Source: Panopea generosa (Eukaryota; Mollusca; Bivalvia; Adapedonta; Hiatellidae). Taken from it: a DNA stretch of 64,000 bases. The notes beneath the pieces were generated by a model, which was given only the letters and a program-made list of their open reading frames with translations, ran no database searches and had not been told where the DNA came from. The stretch spans positions 38,368,616 through 38,432,615 of the forward strand of contig CM055901.1 in the NCBI GenBank assembly GCA_029582155.1, given 5' to 3'. Below are positions 1 to 11,828 of this stretch, one piece after another; positions within the stretch are counted from its first letter, which is position 1; every line of letters starts with the position of its first letter. The position numbers and the translations under genes were made by a program.

Positions 1-15
1 ATGTCATGAATATTG

Positions 16-560
16 TTAGTTCATCTGATAATCTGAGTGCCAGGTTGGAGAGCGAGTGACACTGCTGGATCGTCGTTGTCGGTCGCTGGGTGTAAGATCG
101 GGGTTATGTTCATTATCTGTGACCTTTGTAACTGATGGCCGTGTGGTTAGCGGTTGTCCATAATTCTGGTCAGGTACTGCCCGGTTAAAGGTCAAATGGC
201 GGCGCTCAAAATGGTTGTTAAGTTTAGATGACGATCTGTCCAGTATTACACTGAGGAGAGACGGTGATGTATACCCCAGTTTATAAGGAACTGTCGTGTA
301 GCTGTGGCTGGCTGTAAATTCAGGCCCACCATCAGAGGCTAGTTCATCAGGTATGCCAAAGGTGACAAATGTACGTCGTAGGCAAGTTAAGAGCCCAGCT
401 GCACCATCAGATGATCGTTCAACGATTGGCCAGTTAGAGTATCGGTCGACGACAACCAGGTAATTGATTCCTTTGTAGTGGAAGAAGTCGACACAGACAC
501 ACTGAAATGGATAGTCTGGTGATATCAATGGATAGGGTGGCGCACTTGGGTTGGAGGGGC
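16..560 (-). pseudogene. Integrase core fragment of the Gypsy-like element
   Basis: The 170-residue frame at 16-528 carries the first catalytic Asp in VDFFHYKG (residue 14) and the second in LASDGGPEF (residue 66) of the DDE integrase core, with the typical GIPDEL stretch before it. After residue about 73 the similarity stops abruptly, so the third catalytic residue (Glu) is not in this frame; a frameshift is the likely reason. Upstream, at about 545-560, the frame also changes relative to the zinc-finger part. The enzyme would insert cDNA into the host genome in an intact element. This copy cannot make a working protein. Confidence 0.85.
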
Positions 561-1637
561 CATGTGATTGCAGTGGTTACATCCGGTTCTGTATGCTGTA
601 ATGGCAGGAGTAATTCCAGGTCAAAATACTGAAGCCTCAGCTCTCGAGATCATAGAGGTAACACATTGGTGAGCAGAATGTAAAGCAGTTAATATGTCAT
701 GTCGAAGGGATGGAGGTATAACTATACGATCCTTGTATAGTATGACACCACCTACGGTATGGAGGTGGTCCCGAAATTTGAAAAAGGCCCGCAGTGGTAC
801 AGTGAACGCATGACGAGAGTCGGGTGTACCAGACTCGATAAGGTCAAGTAGTTGGTTCATGCTGTCATCACTTGCTATGGCGATACGGACTCTTTCCCAT
901 GTCACTGATTTCATTGCGAGCGAGTCAAGTGAAGATGTAGCTGATGCAATAACACACTCCTCTATAGTATAAGTATCTGTTTCAGAAGCACGTATGCCTG
1001 CTAAGAACGTTTTGGAAGGTAGCAGTGTTGCTTGAATCGAAACATATTGATTGATAGCTGCTATGTCATCTGTAAGTGTAAGTTTCTCAGGGTTACCAGC
1101 TGGGAGACGAGAGACACAGTCAGCGGCTCGGTGTTTGACGCCTGGCACGTGAATCATACGGAATCGGTACCTGGGGGTCTTCTCCTTTAAGTTCCTGAGG
1201 CGAGAGTTAGAGATGTGTTCCAGAGACCTGTCACCAAGTATTTTCAATAGAGGTTTGTGGTCAACGGCGATGATGAGATTCTCGCATCCCAAAACGAAAT
1301 AGCTTGCTTTGTCCAGAGCGTCAGCAACTGCCAGGGCTTCGCCTTCAACTGGTGCGTAACGGGATTCAGCAGAATGAGTGAACCTACTGCCCACGAGTGT
1401 GATCTTCCATCCTGTACGGCAGCAAAATGGTTCCTGTTCTGGACATTTGCAGTGTTCTTGAAATAGCCAAAAACCGATGCCAGTCTTGGACCAGTCGGTA
1501 GCAAGACATGTTGGTTTACTGTGGTCAACTATTTTTACACCTTCAATTTCACTTATGAATAATTCAAAAGCATTGTTGAGGTCGTCGTCCCAAACAAAGG
1601 ATATTCCAGGTTTCAAAAATTCCCTGAATGGTAGCAT
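561..1637 (-). pseudogene. RNase H and integrase zinc-finger region of the Gypsy-like element
   Basis: The 338-residue frame at 621-1637 starts in the RT thumb/connection region and then shows an RNase H domain with all four acidic positions: Asp48 in LATDWSKTG, Glu98 in YAPVEGEALA, Asp126 in IAVDHKPLL and Asp173 in HRAADCVSR. The C-terminal end enters the integrase N-terminal HHCC zinc finger: HSAH lies near the frame's end, and the two Cys (CNHC) lie below the stop at 621-623, at about 560-585. That stop replaces an expected Trp. RNase H would degrade RNA in RNA:DNA hybrids during reverse transcription. Frame is lost again near 1640 relative to the RT. Confidence 0.88.
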
Positions 1638-2603
1638 CTTTTTTGGTTATACTGAAGGCAAAGAACACTTGGTTCACAAGGCCAAACCAGGACCGCACAT
1701 CTGTTAGGTTCTTGGGTGCCGGGAAATTTAGGATAGCACGAATGTATTTCATGCATGGACGGACACTATTTGATGTTATTTCGAATCCAGCAAATTCCAC
1801 AGAGTCTTGTCCAAATACAAATTTTTCAGGGTTCAGTGTGATACCTTGTTGTCCACAGATGTCAAGCCAATGAACAGCTTGAAAGAAGCTTTCCTCTAGG
1901 GAATCAGCCCAGAGAAGGACATCATCTACACATTTAGTTTTGTTTGGTATATCTGCTACAATTTCATCTTACCGTCTGGTGTAGCCGTCACCAGATGCGA
2001 TGTATCCTTGAGGAGCGGTCTTGTAACGATATCTACCCCATGGTGTAATACATGTAGTGAGTGGCGATCATCTCTATGAATTGACACACTGTAGTAACCA
2101 TTCCAGGCATCAAGGACTGTCTTCTTCTTGCCATGAGGCACTAATCTAGCTTGGTGAAATGGTGAAGGTGAACGATGAGTTTCCCTAGTCGCGTGTGCGT
2201 TAGGAGGCTGACAATCAACAGTGCGGCGTGGTTTACCGTTTTTCTTAGCACATATGACCATCCTATGGCACCAAGTGACGGGTTCCCCGATGGGAACTGG
2301 TTCAAGTACACCAAGTCGAACATCCTGGTCAAGTCCAGCTTTAACTTTATCCTGCCAATGAAGTGGAACAGGTACAGGTGTGTGGTGAGCAACAGATTCA
2401 GCATAGGGATCTACCATTAATCGCATTGGAGAGCCAGTCATCAATGGTAACGGTTGATGATTGCAGGTGTTGAACGTGCTAGATCTATAGTGGTCAATGA
2501 GGAATCCCTGCAGTTTTTTGCGATTGGATTCCATTGGTTCATAAGGCAGCTTTCTAGGGGGTGGAGGTGGTAACTGGCGTTTAGAGCATTTACAGATTGT
2601 CAT
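1564..2603 (-). pseudogene. Reverse transcriptase region of the Gypsy-like element
   Basis: The frame at 1956-2603 gives the RT fingers, with HTPVPVPLHWQD, DVRLGVLEPVP and CAKKNGKPRRTVD. Similarity leaves this frame near 2055. In another frame at about 1900-1945 the active-site box reads KCVDDVLLWA, a CVDD form of the usual YxDD. The frame at 1564-1800 continues with EFAGFEITSNSVRPC and the connection box DVRSWFGLVNQV. At least two frame changes separate the parts. An intact protein would copy the element RNA into DNA. The C in place of Y in the active-site box may be normal for this lineage or a mutation; I cannot tell from one copy. Confidence 0.88.
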
Positions 2604-2643
2604 CAGGTTGCTGACACTTCGAATAGTTTCAGTGAAGGTCGTT

Positions 2644-3010
2644 CTACAAAGTTACTGTCATTGCGGTTTGTTGCACTTCGTTTATCTCACCCACAGTGGG
2701 AAAGCTGTCAGAGATAATGCCAATATCGATACAGGCCTCTCTGCTGATGAAGAGCTTGTCTGAATTGCCGGTTACATAAGTCATCTGTCTGGTTTCAACA
2801 TGCCGACCTTGTTCGTCTTTGCCAGAGATACGAAGGATGGTTGCGCCGAGAATTGTGATACCTTTGCGGTTAGCAGCGTGCATCTTCATGGTGACAGGAA
2901 TGAGAGCAGTGGAGCTCAACCCGAGGCGATGTATGACTTTGATACCTGCGAAGCAACTTTGGCACCCTGTGTCTGCCATGGCAGGGAGGACGACAGATTT
3001 GGTTTCAAAG
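2644..3010 (-). pseudogene. Retropepsin-type aspartic protease of the Gypsy-like element
   Basis: The minus-strand frame at 2644-2979 begins MADTGCQSCFAG, the DTG active-site box of retroviral-type aspartic proteases, followed by a flap/core-like stretch (KGITILGATILRISG). Reading upstream in the same frame gives open codons to about 3010, so the Met is probably internal and not a real start. The preceding gag part runs in a different frame and overlaps it, so either a frameshift mutation or a programmed shift lies near 3005. The protease would cut the gag-pol polyprotein. It ends at a stop at 2644 before the RT frame picks up. Confidence 0.82.
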
Positions 3011-4075
3011 TAAGAGTTCTATAATCATCGGGCGAGATCTTGATGGTAAGGTTAATGAATGGTTGTGACCTTGAACTTTTCTTGATCCAAGTATCAGAGA
3101 GATGGTCATACAGGTGATTGTCGATGGCTATTTTCTTCCTATCGCGATTGTGTTCAGTGTTTGAAATTGTACACAAAATGTCAAATACAGCACCTTCACA
3201 TTCGTTTACACTATGAGAGGTAGGTGTCGTTGCTTTTGGCTTGTCTTTACTTCGACATACACTCTCAAAGTGATCATCGCGGTTGCAATGTCTGCACTTG
3301 TGACCGTATGCTGGGCATTCTTTCATGCGGAGACGAGATGGTGAGGTCTTGCCATGTCCTTTCTTACCGCAATACGAGCATGGTTCAGTTTTGTCTTTTA
3401 GTGCTGTTTGTTTTGCCCTTTTATAAGAAATGCTAGCTGCTTCTACTGCATGAGAAACAAGTAGGCGAGAAGCTGAACGTTTTCCTGCCTCTTTAGCTTC
3501 AATGAACTGTCCTGATTCTTGTCGCCGAGGAGGTCAAACTGGATATCTGGATCGGCAACACCCCTTGCGAGTACATCTGTAACACTTGTGTCTGTGTAAT
3601 TGACATCAGTGTCACAATTGGGGCACTTTATTATAAATTTGCAGACGCCCGCTTGTCCACGCAAAAACTACGCACAGGTTCATCACGGTCTTGGCGCATG
3701 TTGTGTAATGAGACTCTGGCCACCATAGTGCTTTCTTCACGTTTTTTAATTGCAGTAAGTTCCTTTATATCAGTTTTGTTAGTAAGGCTTCCACCCGCAG
3801 ATCGCAAAGAGCGTAGCTGTTTATCACAACATTCCAGCAGCTGAACTACTTTGTCACGGCCAGTGACTTTGGTCGCATCAACATATTCAGACCATCGTGA
3901 CGCGAAGTATGCTCATTCCTCACTTGTATCTGCGACCGATATGATAGGCCTCTTCACTTTTTCAACTTTAGCAGCAGTGACAGGTTCTGGAGCGTGTGTT
4001 ACACTATGAGCGGTGATGAGTGCAGCGACAATTGCTGCATCAAGGTCGTCGGTTACATATTCACAGCCAGGGATC
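2990..4075 (-). pseudogene. Gag remnant with zinc knuckles
   Basis: Parts in several frames line up as one gag. At about 3840-3930 a frame reads RWSEYVDATKVTGRD. At about 3650-3840 comes LLECCDKQLRSLRSAGGSL and then SLHNMRQDRDEPVRSFC. At 3443-3664 comes MRGQAGVCKFIIKCPNCD, and at about 3260-3390 two zinc-knuckle-like motifs (CSYCGKKGHG, then CPAYGHKCRHCNRDDHF). A stop interrupts it near 3913-3915, and frames change at about 3670 and 3440. Gag would package the element RNA. The spacing of Cys/His differs from the simplest CCHC knuckle but matches the CPAYG-C-C-HF style seen in many metazoan Gypsy elements. Confidence 0.8.
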
Positions 4076-4080
4076 TAACA

Positions 4081-5673
4081 CTTCTCTTCAGCAGATGATA
4101 GTCACTCTGGTTGTCGATCAACTCAGACCGTGGTCATAAATAAGAACACTGTCTATTTGTCTTTTACAAGTCTTTATGTATAGCAATGACCACGGTCATC
4201 TGGAATGTAACAGAATATGATTAGTTCAATTAATACATGTACATAGGAATGTCATAACCTTCTACACGCAAACACACATGTGCGCACACATACATTATAC
4301 AATTGCACACCTTGCTGGAAATAAGCGACACTGCGTGCATGCATGCGTTGGTCCAGGCACCAGAGATGAAACTTCTTTACTGTCACAATGACACGTATCA
4401 TTCCAGCGGTGTACATGATTAATAAAATTTTGTGCTTCAATTCAATTTGCTGAAAATTATTTGACTAGAAGGATTTTTTTTAATTTGCGTCTAAAATTGC
4501 CACGCGTGATAAAATTGTATATAAGTTCCACTGTATATGGAACAAGGCACCACATAAATTCCAACCAAGGTCTTTACATTCGTAACATGATATGTGGCGG
4601 GACAGATACTTGGCTTCCCACCACGAAACATATAGCTTTCGCAATGGAGACCAAAGGAGAGACCTGCTTACAAATGTTTTGTGAAACCACAGTTGGAGTA
4701 TGTGCGTCTGCATTGCTGGAGCGTCTACACACATATGAACATAAAGACATTAGAAAACGTCTAGCACACCGCTGCAGTTGAACATATGAGCGATAGAGAA
4801 ATAGGGAGACATCCTGGATCCCGAATAGGGGTTTTAAATGACTAGAACATGTATATGTATGACGCCCCTATCGATATAGAAACAATAATATCGAAAATAT
4901 ACAATTCAACATGATCTTAAACTCACCTCTCTGTACATTCTTGCAAAAATGTTTTTGTGAATGGCCATAACCATCGACGACAGCTTTGCACTGATAACAG
5001 TACTGGTCGAGCAGGTTTCTACAAGGAGCTTAGACTCCTTGCTCGATATGTTGTGTTACGCACAGCACTCATCCTTGTTTAATTTGTCGTCTATCAGATT
5101 TGGCAGGTCCGCGAGGTACTACCTTTACGCTAAAGAGCTTCGAATTCGTCGGGTTTTCGCACTTAATTACTGGCTGGCTGGCATCACTCTCTATCATATT
5201 CGACTCTTTACATTCACCCCTGTCAGTGGCTCCGGACTGCTTTCGGCTTCACGTGGCTTTCCAGTCACATGGTTTGATTCTATAAACCGACAATTAAATC
5301 TCCATTAATATAACAGGGCATCACGCTGTTTATCCCGTAAAGCAATGTTTTCATCATAACAATGAACGATCGTGTTGATATCGTCCATGTTTGTTTACAT
5401 TTGTGTATTATTTGGGAAATCGCTCTGCGTAAAACAAAAGAAGAAGATAACTTATTCGTGTAAAAGCTGCTTTGTTGTTTTTGTTCTAGTTTTCGTATTT
5501 TCTGGTTTTAACAATATGTTTACAACTGCACAAACAGTAATTACTAAGTTTCGAACGAAATTAGGCTAATATCACTTCAACTTGCATAGTCTTGGTCTTC
5601 ATCTGCGGCGCTTGATTTTCTAAAAGACAAAATTTTGAAAAGCAGATGATCAAGATCACAAACTACACGGCTG
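4081..5673. other. No gene seen; flank of the Gypsy-like element
   Basis: Only short unsupported frames occur. The likely 5' untranslated/LTR part of the Gypsy-like element lies just above 4080, but no LTR pair is visible because the other LTR would be outside the window. A perfect 12-bp inverted repeat (gaccgtggtcat at 4126-4137, its complement at 4186-4197) could form a hairpin. The rest shows no recognised domain, RNA gene or tandem repeat. Confidence 0.5.
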
Positions 5674-6174
5674 AAATTTTGGATGGCACCTTAAATATTT
5701 CTTAAAAGCTCTTTGAGCATTTGTCTGAAGAGTAATTTTTGGTAGCAAAGATGTTAATTTTTTCCATTGATCAATATTTAATATATTTCTTCTGAATTGA
5801 GATTATAACGGGTAGAAAACGAAAAATATTGTAATTTTATGATTTTTTTTAACAAAATGGTAGTGTTCTCGTTTTAACAAAAACAATTTAACAACACGTC
5901 ATAGAAACAGAATTTTTATGTAGAAATATGAAGGAGAAATTTTTATATTGATATTTAAAGAAGTTTTTTGTTCTTTCCTTACTTTAAAAATGGGCTAAAA
6001 TGACCACAAAAACTGTATGCGTAAACAGTCCTTCATTTCTTTAAATTTAAAAAAGAAAAGTTTACAAATCAAAAATACAATCAAGCCCTTTCTTTCGATA
6101 TCAAAATGTTGGTTGGTACGGCAGTGGTTGTGTTTCCAAGATTTGAAAAACGCAAAATGTGCCATCCAAAATTT
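5674..6174. mobile_element. Possible MITE/foldback element with 16-bp inverted ends
   Basis: aaattttggatggcac at 5674-5689 is matched perfectly by its reverse complement at 6159-6174, giving a 501-bp unit. The interior is AT-rich and has no coding capacity. I see no clear target-site duplication, so the family is unknown. A 16-bp perfect inverted match at this distance is unlikely but not impossible by chance. Confidence 0.45.
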
Positions 6175-6179
6175 AACCC

Positions 6180-7330
6180 TTTTGTCCGGAGCATAACTAC
6201 AAAACTATTCAAACAATTTTGTTGGATTTTCATGCAATGACAGAGGACATTGAGAGGAAATGCAGTGTATAGGAACCATAACTCTATCTTGCTTACGTTT
6301 TTAATTATCTCCCTTTATTAAATTTACTTGTCCGGAGCATAACTCCAAAACTAATATATGCATTTTGTTGAATCTTCACACAATGACAAAGGACATATAG
6401 TGAAAGTGCAATGTTTAAGAATCATAACTTTACCTTGCTTATTTCTTGAATTATCTCCCTTTATAAACTTACAATTTTATACGGAGCATAACTCTAAAAA
6501 TTATTCAAGGGATTTTGCTGAGGATATTGAGAGGAAGTGCAGTGTATAAGAAACATAACTCTACCATGCTTACTTTTTTAATTATATCCCTTTATTAAAT
6601 TTACACTTTTGTCCGGAGAATAACTCCAAAACTATTCAAGGGATTTTGTTGAATCTTCACACAATGACTGAAGACATTGAGAGGACGTGTAGTATACAAG
6701 ATCCATAACTCTACCTTGCTTACTTTTTTTAATTATCTCCCTTTATTAAATGGGCATAACTCTAAAAGTGATGCATGGGATTTATTTAAACTGCATACAA
6801 AGACAGATGAAATTAAAGGGGAAGTGCAGTGTCTAAGAACCATAAGTCTGCCTCATTTTTCAATTATCCCCTTTTATCACTTTTATTATACTTGTCATAA
6901 AAAGGACTGTTCAAGGGTTTTGGTTCATATTCCGCACATAATAAGAGTGCCTAAGAGGACATTGAGAGGAAGTGCATTGTCCAAGAACTATAGCTCTACC
7001 TTGCCAATTTTTTAATTATTCCCTTTATTATATTTTATCATTCTCAAAAAGTGTTTAAGGGATTTAGTTGATATTTCACACAATGACAGAAAACATTGAG
7101 AGGAAGTACAGTGTGCAGGAAACATAACTCTTTCTTCTGTCTGCGCAGAATTATTCCCCTTTGTTAGTTTCCCTTGCTTGGAGCATACCTTCAACAGTTT
7201 TGAAGTGAATGATTTGAAACTGCATACAATGATAGAGAGCATTGACAGGAAGAAGACAGTACAATAATTTGCTTCGGTGGTGGGATTGGCAATTTCCAAC
7301 ATTGCTCTTGTTAAAAATTTGGTTCTCCCG
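6180..7330. repeat. Degenerate tandem copies of a ~130-150 bp dispersed repeat
   Basis: The phrase ggagcataactcc (with variants) recurs at about 6188, 6334, 6483, 6615 and 6752, each followed by a tract like gacattgagaggaagtgcag and then aattatctccctttatta. Spacing is 132-149 bp. The copies are diverged, and later ones (6830-7300) are recognisable mainly by the gagaggaag and cataactct tracts. The last copy (7225-7330) runs straight into the 62-bp array and looks like its source. No coding capacity. Confidence 0.8.
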
Positions 7331-10020
7331 TTGCTTCCAGAATACATAATTCCATTAGTGAAGTGATTCTAATACAAATATCTTCTCTCCCGATACTTCC
7401 AGCATACATAATTCCATTCGTTAAGTGATTGTATAACAAATATCGTCTCTCCCGATACTTCCAGCATACATGATTCTATTACTGAAGTAGTTATATAACA
7501 AATATCGTCTCTCCCGATGCTTCCAGCATTGTTACATAATTCCATTATTGAAGTGATTCTATTACAAATATCGTCCCTCCCGATACTTCCAGCATACATA
7601 ATTCCATTTGGTAAGTGGTTATGTAACACATATCGTCTCTCCCGATGCTTTCAGAATACATAATCCATTAGTGAAGTGTTTCTATTACAAATATCGTCTC
7701 TCCCGATGCTTCCAGCATACATGATTACATTAGTGAAGTGTTTGTTTTACAAATATCGTTTCTCCGGATGCGTCCAGCATACATGATAACATTAGTTAAG
7801 TGATTGTTTTACAAATATCGGCACTCACAATACTCTCACAATAAATAATTCCTTTAGTGAAGTGGTTATATAACAATTATCGTCTTTCCTATTGCTTCCA
7901 GAATACATAATTCCTTTAGTGAAGTGTTTCTATTACAAATATCGTCTCTCCCGATGCTTCCAGTATACATAATTCCATTAGGGAAGTGATTGTATTACAA
8001 ATATCGTCTCTCCCGATACTTCCAGCATACACAATTACATTAGTGAAGTGCTTTTATCACAAATATCGTCTCTCCCGATACTTCCAGAATACACAATTCC
8101 ATTAGTGAAGTGGTTATATAACAAATATCGTCTCTCCCGATGCTTCCATAATACATAATTCCATTAGTGAAGTGTTTCTATAACAAATACCGTCTCTCCC
8201 GATACTTCCAGCATACATAATTCCTTCAGTGAAGTGGTTATATAACAAATATCGTCTCTCCCGATGCTTCCAGAATACACAATTTCATTAGGGAAGTGTT
8301 TCTATTACAAATATCGTCTCTCCCAATGCTTCCAGAATACACAATTCCATTAGGGAAGTGATTGTATTACAAATATCGTCTCTCCCGATACTTCCTGAAT
8401 ACATACTTCCATTAAGGAAGTGTTTCTATTACAAATATCTCTCTCCCGATGCTTCCAGAATACATAATTTCATTAGTGAAGTGGTTATATAACATAATAG
8501 AGAGCACTGACAGGAAGTGGACAGTACAAGAATTTGCTTCGATGGTGGGATTGGCAATTTCCAACATTGCTCTTGTTAAAAATATCGGTTCTCCCGTTGC
8601 TTCCAGAATACATAATTCCATTAGTGAAGTGGTTATATATAACATGATAGAGAGCACTGACAGGAAGTGGACAGTACAAGAATTTGATTCGATGGTGGGA
8701 TTGGCAATTTCCAACATTGCTCTTGTTAAAAATATCGGTTCTCCCGTTGCTTCCAGAATACATAATTCCATTAGTGAAGTGATTGTATTACAAATATCGT
8801 CTCTCCCGATGCTTCCAGAATATATAATTTCATTAGTGAAGTGGTTATATAACATGATAGAGAGCACTGACAGGAAGTGGACAGTACAAGAATTTGCTTC
8901 GATGGTGGGATTGGCAATTTCCAACATTGCTCTTGTTAAAAATATCGGTTCTCCCGTTGCTTCCAGAATATATAATTCCATTAGTGAAGTGATTGTATTA
9001 CAAATATCGTCTCTCCCGATAATTCCAGCATACATAATTCCATTAGGGAAGTGATTGTATTAAAAATATCGTCTCTCCCGATGCTTCCAGAATACATAAT
9101 GCTATTAGTGAAGTGATTATTTTACAAATATCGACACTCCCGATACTTCCAGCATACATATTTCTATTAGTGAAGTGATTGCATTATAACAAATATCGTC
9201 TCTATCGATGCTTCCAGAATACATAATTCCATTCGTTAAGTGTTTCTATTACAAATATCGTCTCTCCCGATACTTCCAGAATACACAATTCCATTAGGGA
9301 AGTGTTTCTATTACAAATATCGTCTCTCCCGATGCTTCCAGAATACACAATTCCATTAGGGAAGTGATTGTATTACAAATATCGTCTCTCCTGATGCTTC
9401 CAGAATACAATATTCCATAAGTGAAGTGATTGCATTAAAAATATCATCTCTCCCGATGCTTCCAGAATACATAATGCCATTAGTGAAGTGATTGTTTTAC
9501 AAATATCGGCACTCCCGATACTTCCAGCATACATACGTCCATTAGTGAAGTGATTGTATAACAAATATCGTCTCTCCCGATGCTTCCAGAATACATAATT
9601 CCATTCGTTAAGTGTATCTATTACAAATATCGTCTCTCCCGATGCTTCCAGAATACATAATGCCATTAGTGAAGTGAGTGTTTTACAAATATCGGCAACC
9701 TGATACTTCCAGCATACATACGTCCATTAGTGAAGTGATTGTATAACAAATATCGTCTCTCCCGATGCTTCCAGAATACATAATTCCATTCGTTAAGTGT
9801 TTCTATTACAAATATCGTCTCTCCCGATGCTTCCAGAATACATTATTCCATTAGGGAAGTGATTGTATTACAAATATCGTCTCTCCCGATGCTTCCAGAA
9901 TACATATTTCTATTAGGGAAGTGTTTCTATTACAAATATCGTTTCTTTCGATGCTTCAAGCATACATAGTTCCATAAGTGAAGTGATTCTATTACAAATA
10001 TCGATTCGCCCTGAATACAT
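7331..10020. repeat. 62-bp minisatellite array
   Basis: About 40 copies of a 62-bp unit whose core is tatcgtctctcccgat, followed by a gcttccagaatacataattc-like tract. Core starts at 7441 and 7503 give the period. Copies differ by scattered substitutions and small indels. Because 62 is not a multiple of three, open frames here arise by chance; the minus-strand frame at 8412-9035 and the plus-strand frame at 8449-9054 are translations of the composite units and have no recognised domain. Confidence 0.93.
8490..8990. repeat. Composite units inside the 62-bp array
   Basis: Three copies of a longer insert (agagcactgacaggaagtgg and what follows) sit at about 8501, 8651 and 8861, spaced 150 and 210 bp, the second gap being 150 plus about one basic unit. 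The insert matches the last dispersed-repeat copy at about 7230-7350. The array thus contains its flanking founder sequence, re-amplified. Confidence 0.85.
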
Positions 10021-10048
10021 AATATTAATTGTTTACCTATCTTTGCAG

Positions 10049-10106
10049 GTATGTTTGAATGGCCAGTGTATATCACTACAGTCCTTTGGATAGAACATAT
10101 CACTAG
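10049..10106 (+). other. Possible 58-bp internal exon
   Basis: A good acceptor (tttacctatctttgcag, ending at 10048) is followed by 58 bp and then by a textbook donor (ctag/gtgagt at 10106/10107). One frame is open through it, reading 18 codons that start ATG TTT GAA TGG and ending with two spare bases. Those two bases join in frame with the possible exon at 14443-14575. No known domain is recognised. Splice-like signals occur by chance in AT-rich DNA, so this is only a candidate. Confidence 0.25.
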
Positions 10107-10635
10107 GTGAGTCTAACTTTAACATTGTCCGTAGGTGACTTGAATATAGTCAGTAAACGAGCCTAACTTGAACAAAGTCAGCAGTTGAGTCGAACTTGAA
10201 CATAGTCAGTAGGTGATCCTAACTTGAACATAGTCAGTAGGTGAGCCTAACTTGAACATAGTCAGTAGGTGAGCCTAACTTGAACATAGCCAGTAGGTTA
10301 ACCTAACTTGAACATAATTAGTAGGTGAGCCTAACTTGAACATAGCCAGAAGGTGAGCCTAACTTGAACATAATCAGTAGGTGAGCTTAACTTTAACATA
10401 GTCACTCGGTGAGCCTAACTTGAACAATGTCAGTAGGAGAGTCTAACTTGAACATAGTCAGTAGGTGAGCCGAACTTGAACATAGTCAGTAGGTGAGTCT
10501 AACTTGAACATAGTCACTCGGTGAGCCGAACTTGAACATAGTCAGTAGGTGAGCCGAACTTGAACATAGTCAGTAGGTGAGCCTAACTTGAACATAATCA
10601 GTAGGTGAGCTTAACTTTAACATAGTCACTCGGTG
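10107..10635. repeat. 28-bp minisatellite, block A
   Basis: About 19 copies of a 28-bp unit with core gtaggtgagcctaacttgaa. Adjacent catagtcag copies start at 10201 and 10229. The first unit begins exactly at the donor-like gtgagt at 10107. Confidence 0.92.
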
Positions 10636-11055
10636 AGCCTAACTTTGGCAGATCAGACACGGTAGATATATGGAATATTTATATTTAAAACTTATTTACA
10701 AGGAATTGAAGTGTAGAGTCATCATCATGTAAAATAGACACTTTGGCAGATCAGACGCGGTATATATATGGAATATTTATATCTAATACTTATTTACAAG
10801 GAAATGAAGTGTAGAGTCATCTTCATGTAAAATGGAAACTTTGGCAGATCAGACGCGGTAGATATATGGAATATTTATATTTAATACTTATTTACAAGGA
10901 ATTGAAGTGTAGAGTCATCATCATGTAAAATGGACACTTTGGTAGATCAGATGCGGTAGATATATGGAATATTTATATTTAATACTTATTTACAAGAAAT
11001 TGAAGTGTAGAGTCATCATCATGTAAAATGGACACTTTGGTAGATCAGACGCTGC
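10636..11055. repeat. 98-bp tandem repeat, block A
   Basis: About four copies of a 98-bp unit; gtgtagagtc starts at 10711, 10809 and 10907. The unit contains gatatatggaatatttatat and gtagagtcatcatcatgtaa. It joins the 28-bp block at a tttggcagatcaga junction that recurs in blocks B and C. Confidence 0.92.
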
Positions 11056-11139
11056 AGATAGATATATATATATGTGTGTGTGTGTTGGTGTGTGCGTGTA
11101 TGTGCGTGTATGTGCGTGCATGTGCGTGCGTATGTGTCA
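11056..11139. repeat. TA/TG-rich tail of block A
   Basis: Alternating purine-pyrimidine tract (tatatata then tgtgtg, gtgcgtgtatg). The same tract closes the 98-bp blocks at 12241, 12967 and 16327. Confidence 0.85.
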
Positions 11140-11828
11140 GTAGGTGATCTTAACTTGAACATTGTACTAAGTTGAACATAGTCACTGGGTAAGTGTAACT
11201 TGAACATAGTCACTGGGTGAGTCTAACTTTAACATCGTCCTTAGGTGAGTCTAACTAGAACATTGTTAGTAGGTGAGCCTACATTGAACATTGTCAGTAG
11301 GTGAGCCTAACTTGAACATAGTCAGTAGGTGAACCTAGCTTGAACATTGTTAGTAGGTGAGCCTAATTTGAACATAGTCAGTAGGTGAGCTTAACTTGAA
11401 CATAGTCAGAAGGTGAGCCTAACTTGAACATAGTCAGTAGGTGAGCCTAAATTGAATATAGTCAGTAGGTGAGCCTAACTTGAACATAGTCAGTAGGTGA
11501 GCCTAAATTGAATATAGTCAGTAGGTGACCCTTACTTGAACATAGTCAGTAGGTGAGCCTAAATTGAACATAGCCATTAGGTGAGCCTACCTTGAACATA
11601 GTCAATAGGTGAACCTAACTTGAACATTCTCAGTCGGTGAGCCTAACTTGAACATAGTCAGTAGGTGAGCCTAAATTGAAAATTGTCAGTAGATGAGCCG
11701 AACTTGAACATAGTCAGTAGATGAGCCTTACTTGAACAGCCTAATTTGATCATAGTCAGTAGGTGAGCCTTACTTGAACATAGTCAGTAGGTGAGCCTAA
11801 CTTGAACATAGTCAGTCGGTGAGCCTAA
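11140..11828. repeat. 28-bp minisatellite, block B
   Basis: About 24 copies of the 28-bp unit. The order of variant units at the start (a cactgggtaagtg copy, then a ctaactttaacatcgtcc copy, then an actagaacattgttag copy) is repeated in block C. Confidence 0.92.

Larger units (their letters stand above)
1..4080 (-). mobile_element. Ty3/Gypsy-like LTR retrotransposon, decayed, cut by window edge
   Basis: Reading the minus strand from about 4080 down to 1 gives the order gag, zinc knuckles, aspartic protease, reverse transcriptase, RNase H, integrase zinc finger, integrase core. This is the Ty3/Gypsy order, with integrase after RNase H. The reading frame is broken many times: a stop in gag near 3913-3915, frame changes near 3005, 2640, 2055 and 1640, a Trp-to-stop change at 621-623, and a frame change near 545-560. 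The copy is therefore dead. The 3' end lies beyond the left window edge. I could not delimit a 5' LTR or primer-binding site beyond 4080. The domains themselves are clear, so the class call is firm; the clade within Ty3/Gypsy is not determined. Confidence 0.92.

Noticed and set aside
4126..4197. 12-bp inverted repeat as LTR ends
   Set aside because: It is too short and too close, and no matching LTR copy lies inside the window.
4461..4781. 106-residue frame as a gene
   Set aside because: No domain or plausible context; it overlaps an equally open frame on the other strand.
8412..9054. Overlapping 207- and 201-residue frames on opposite strands
   Set aside because: Both are translations of the composite 62-bp array units; no domain.
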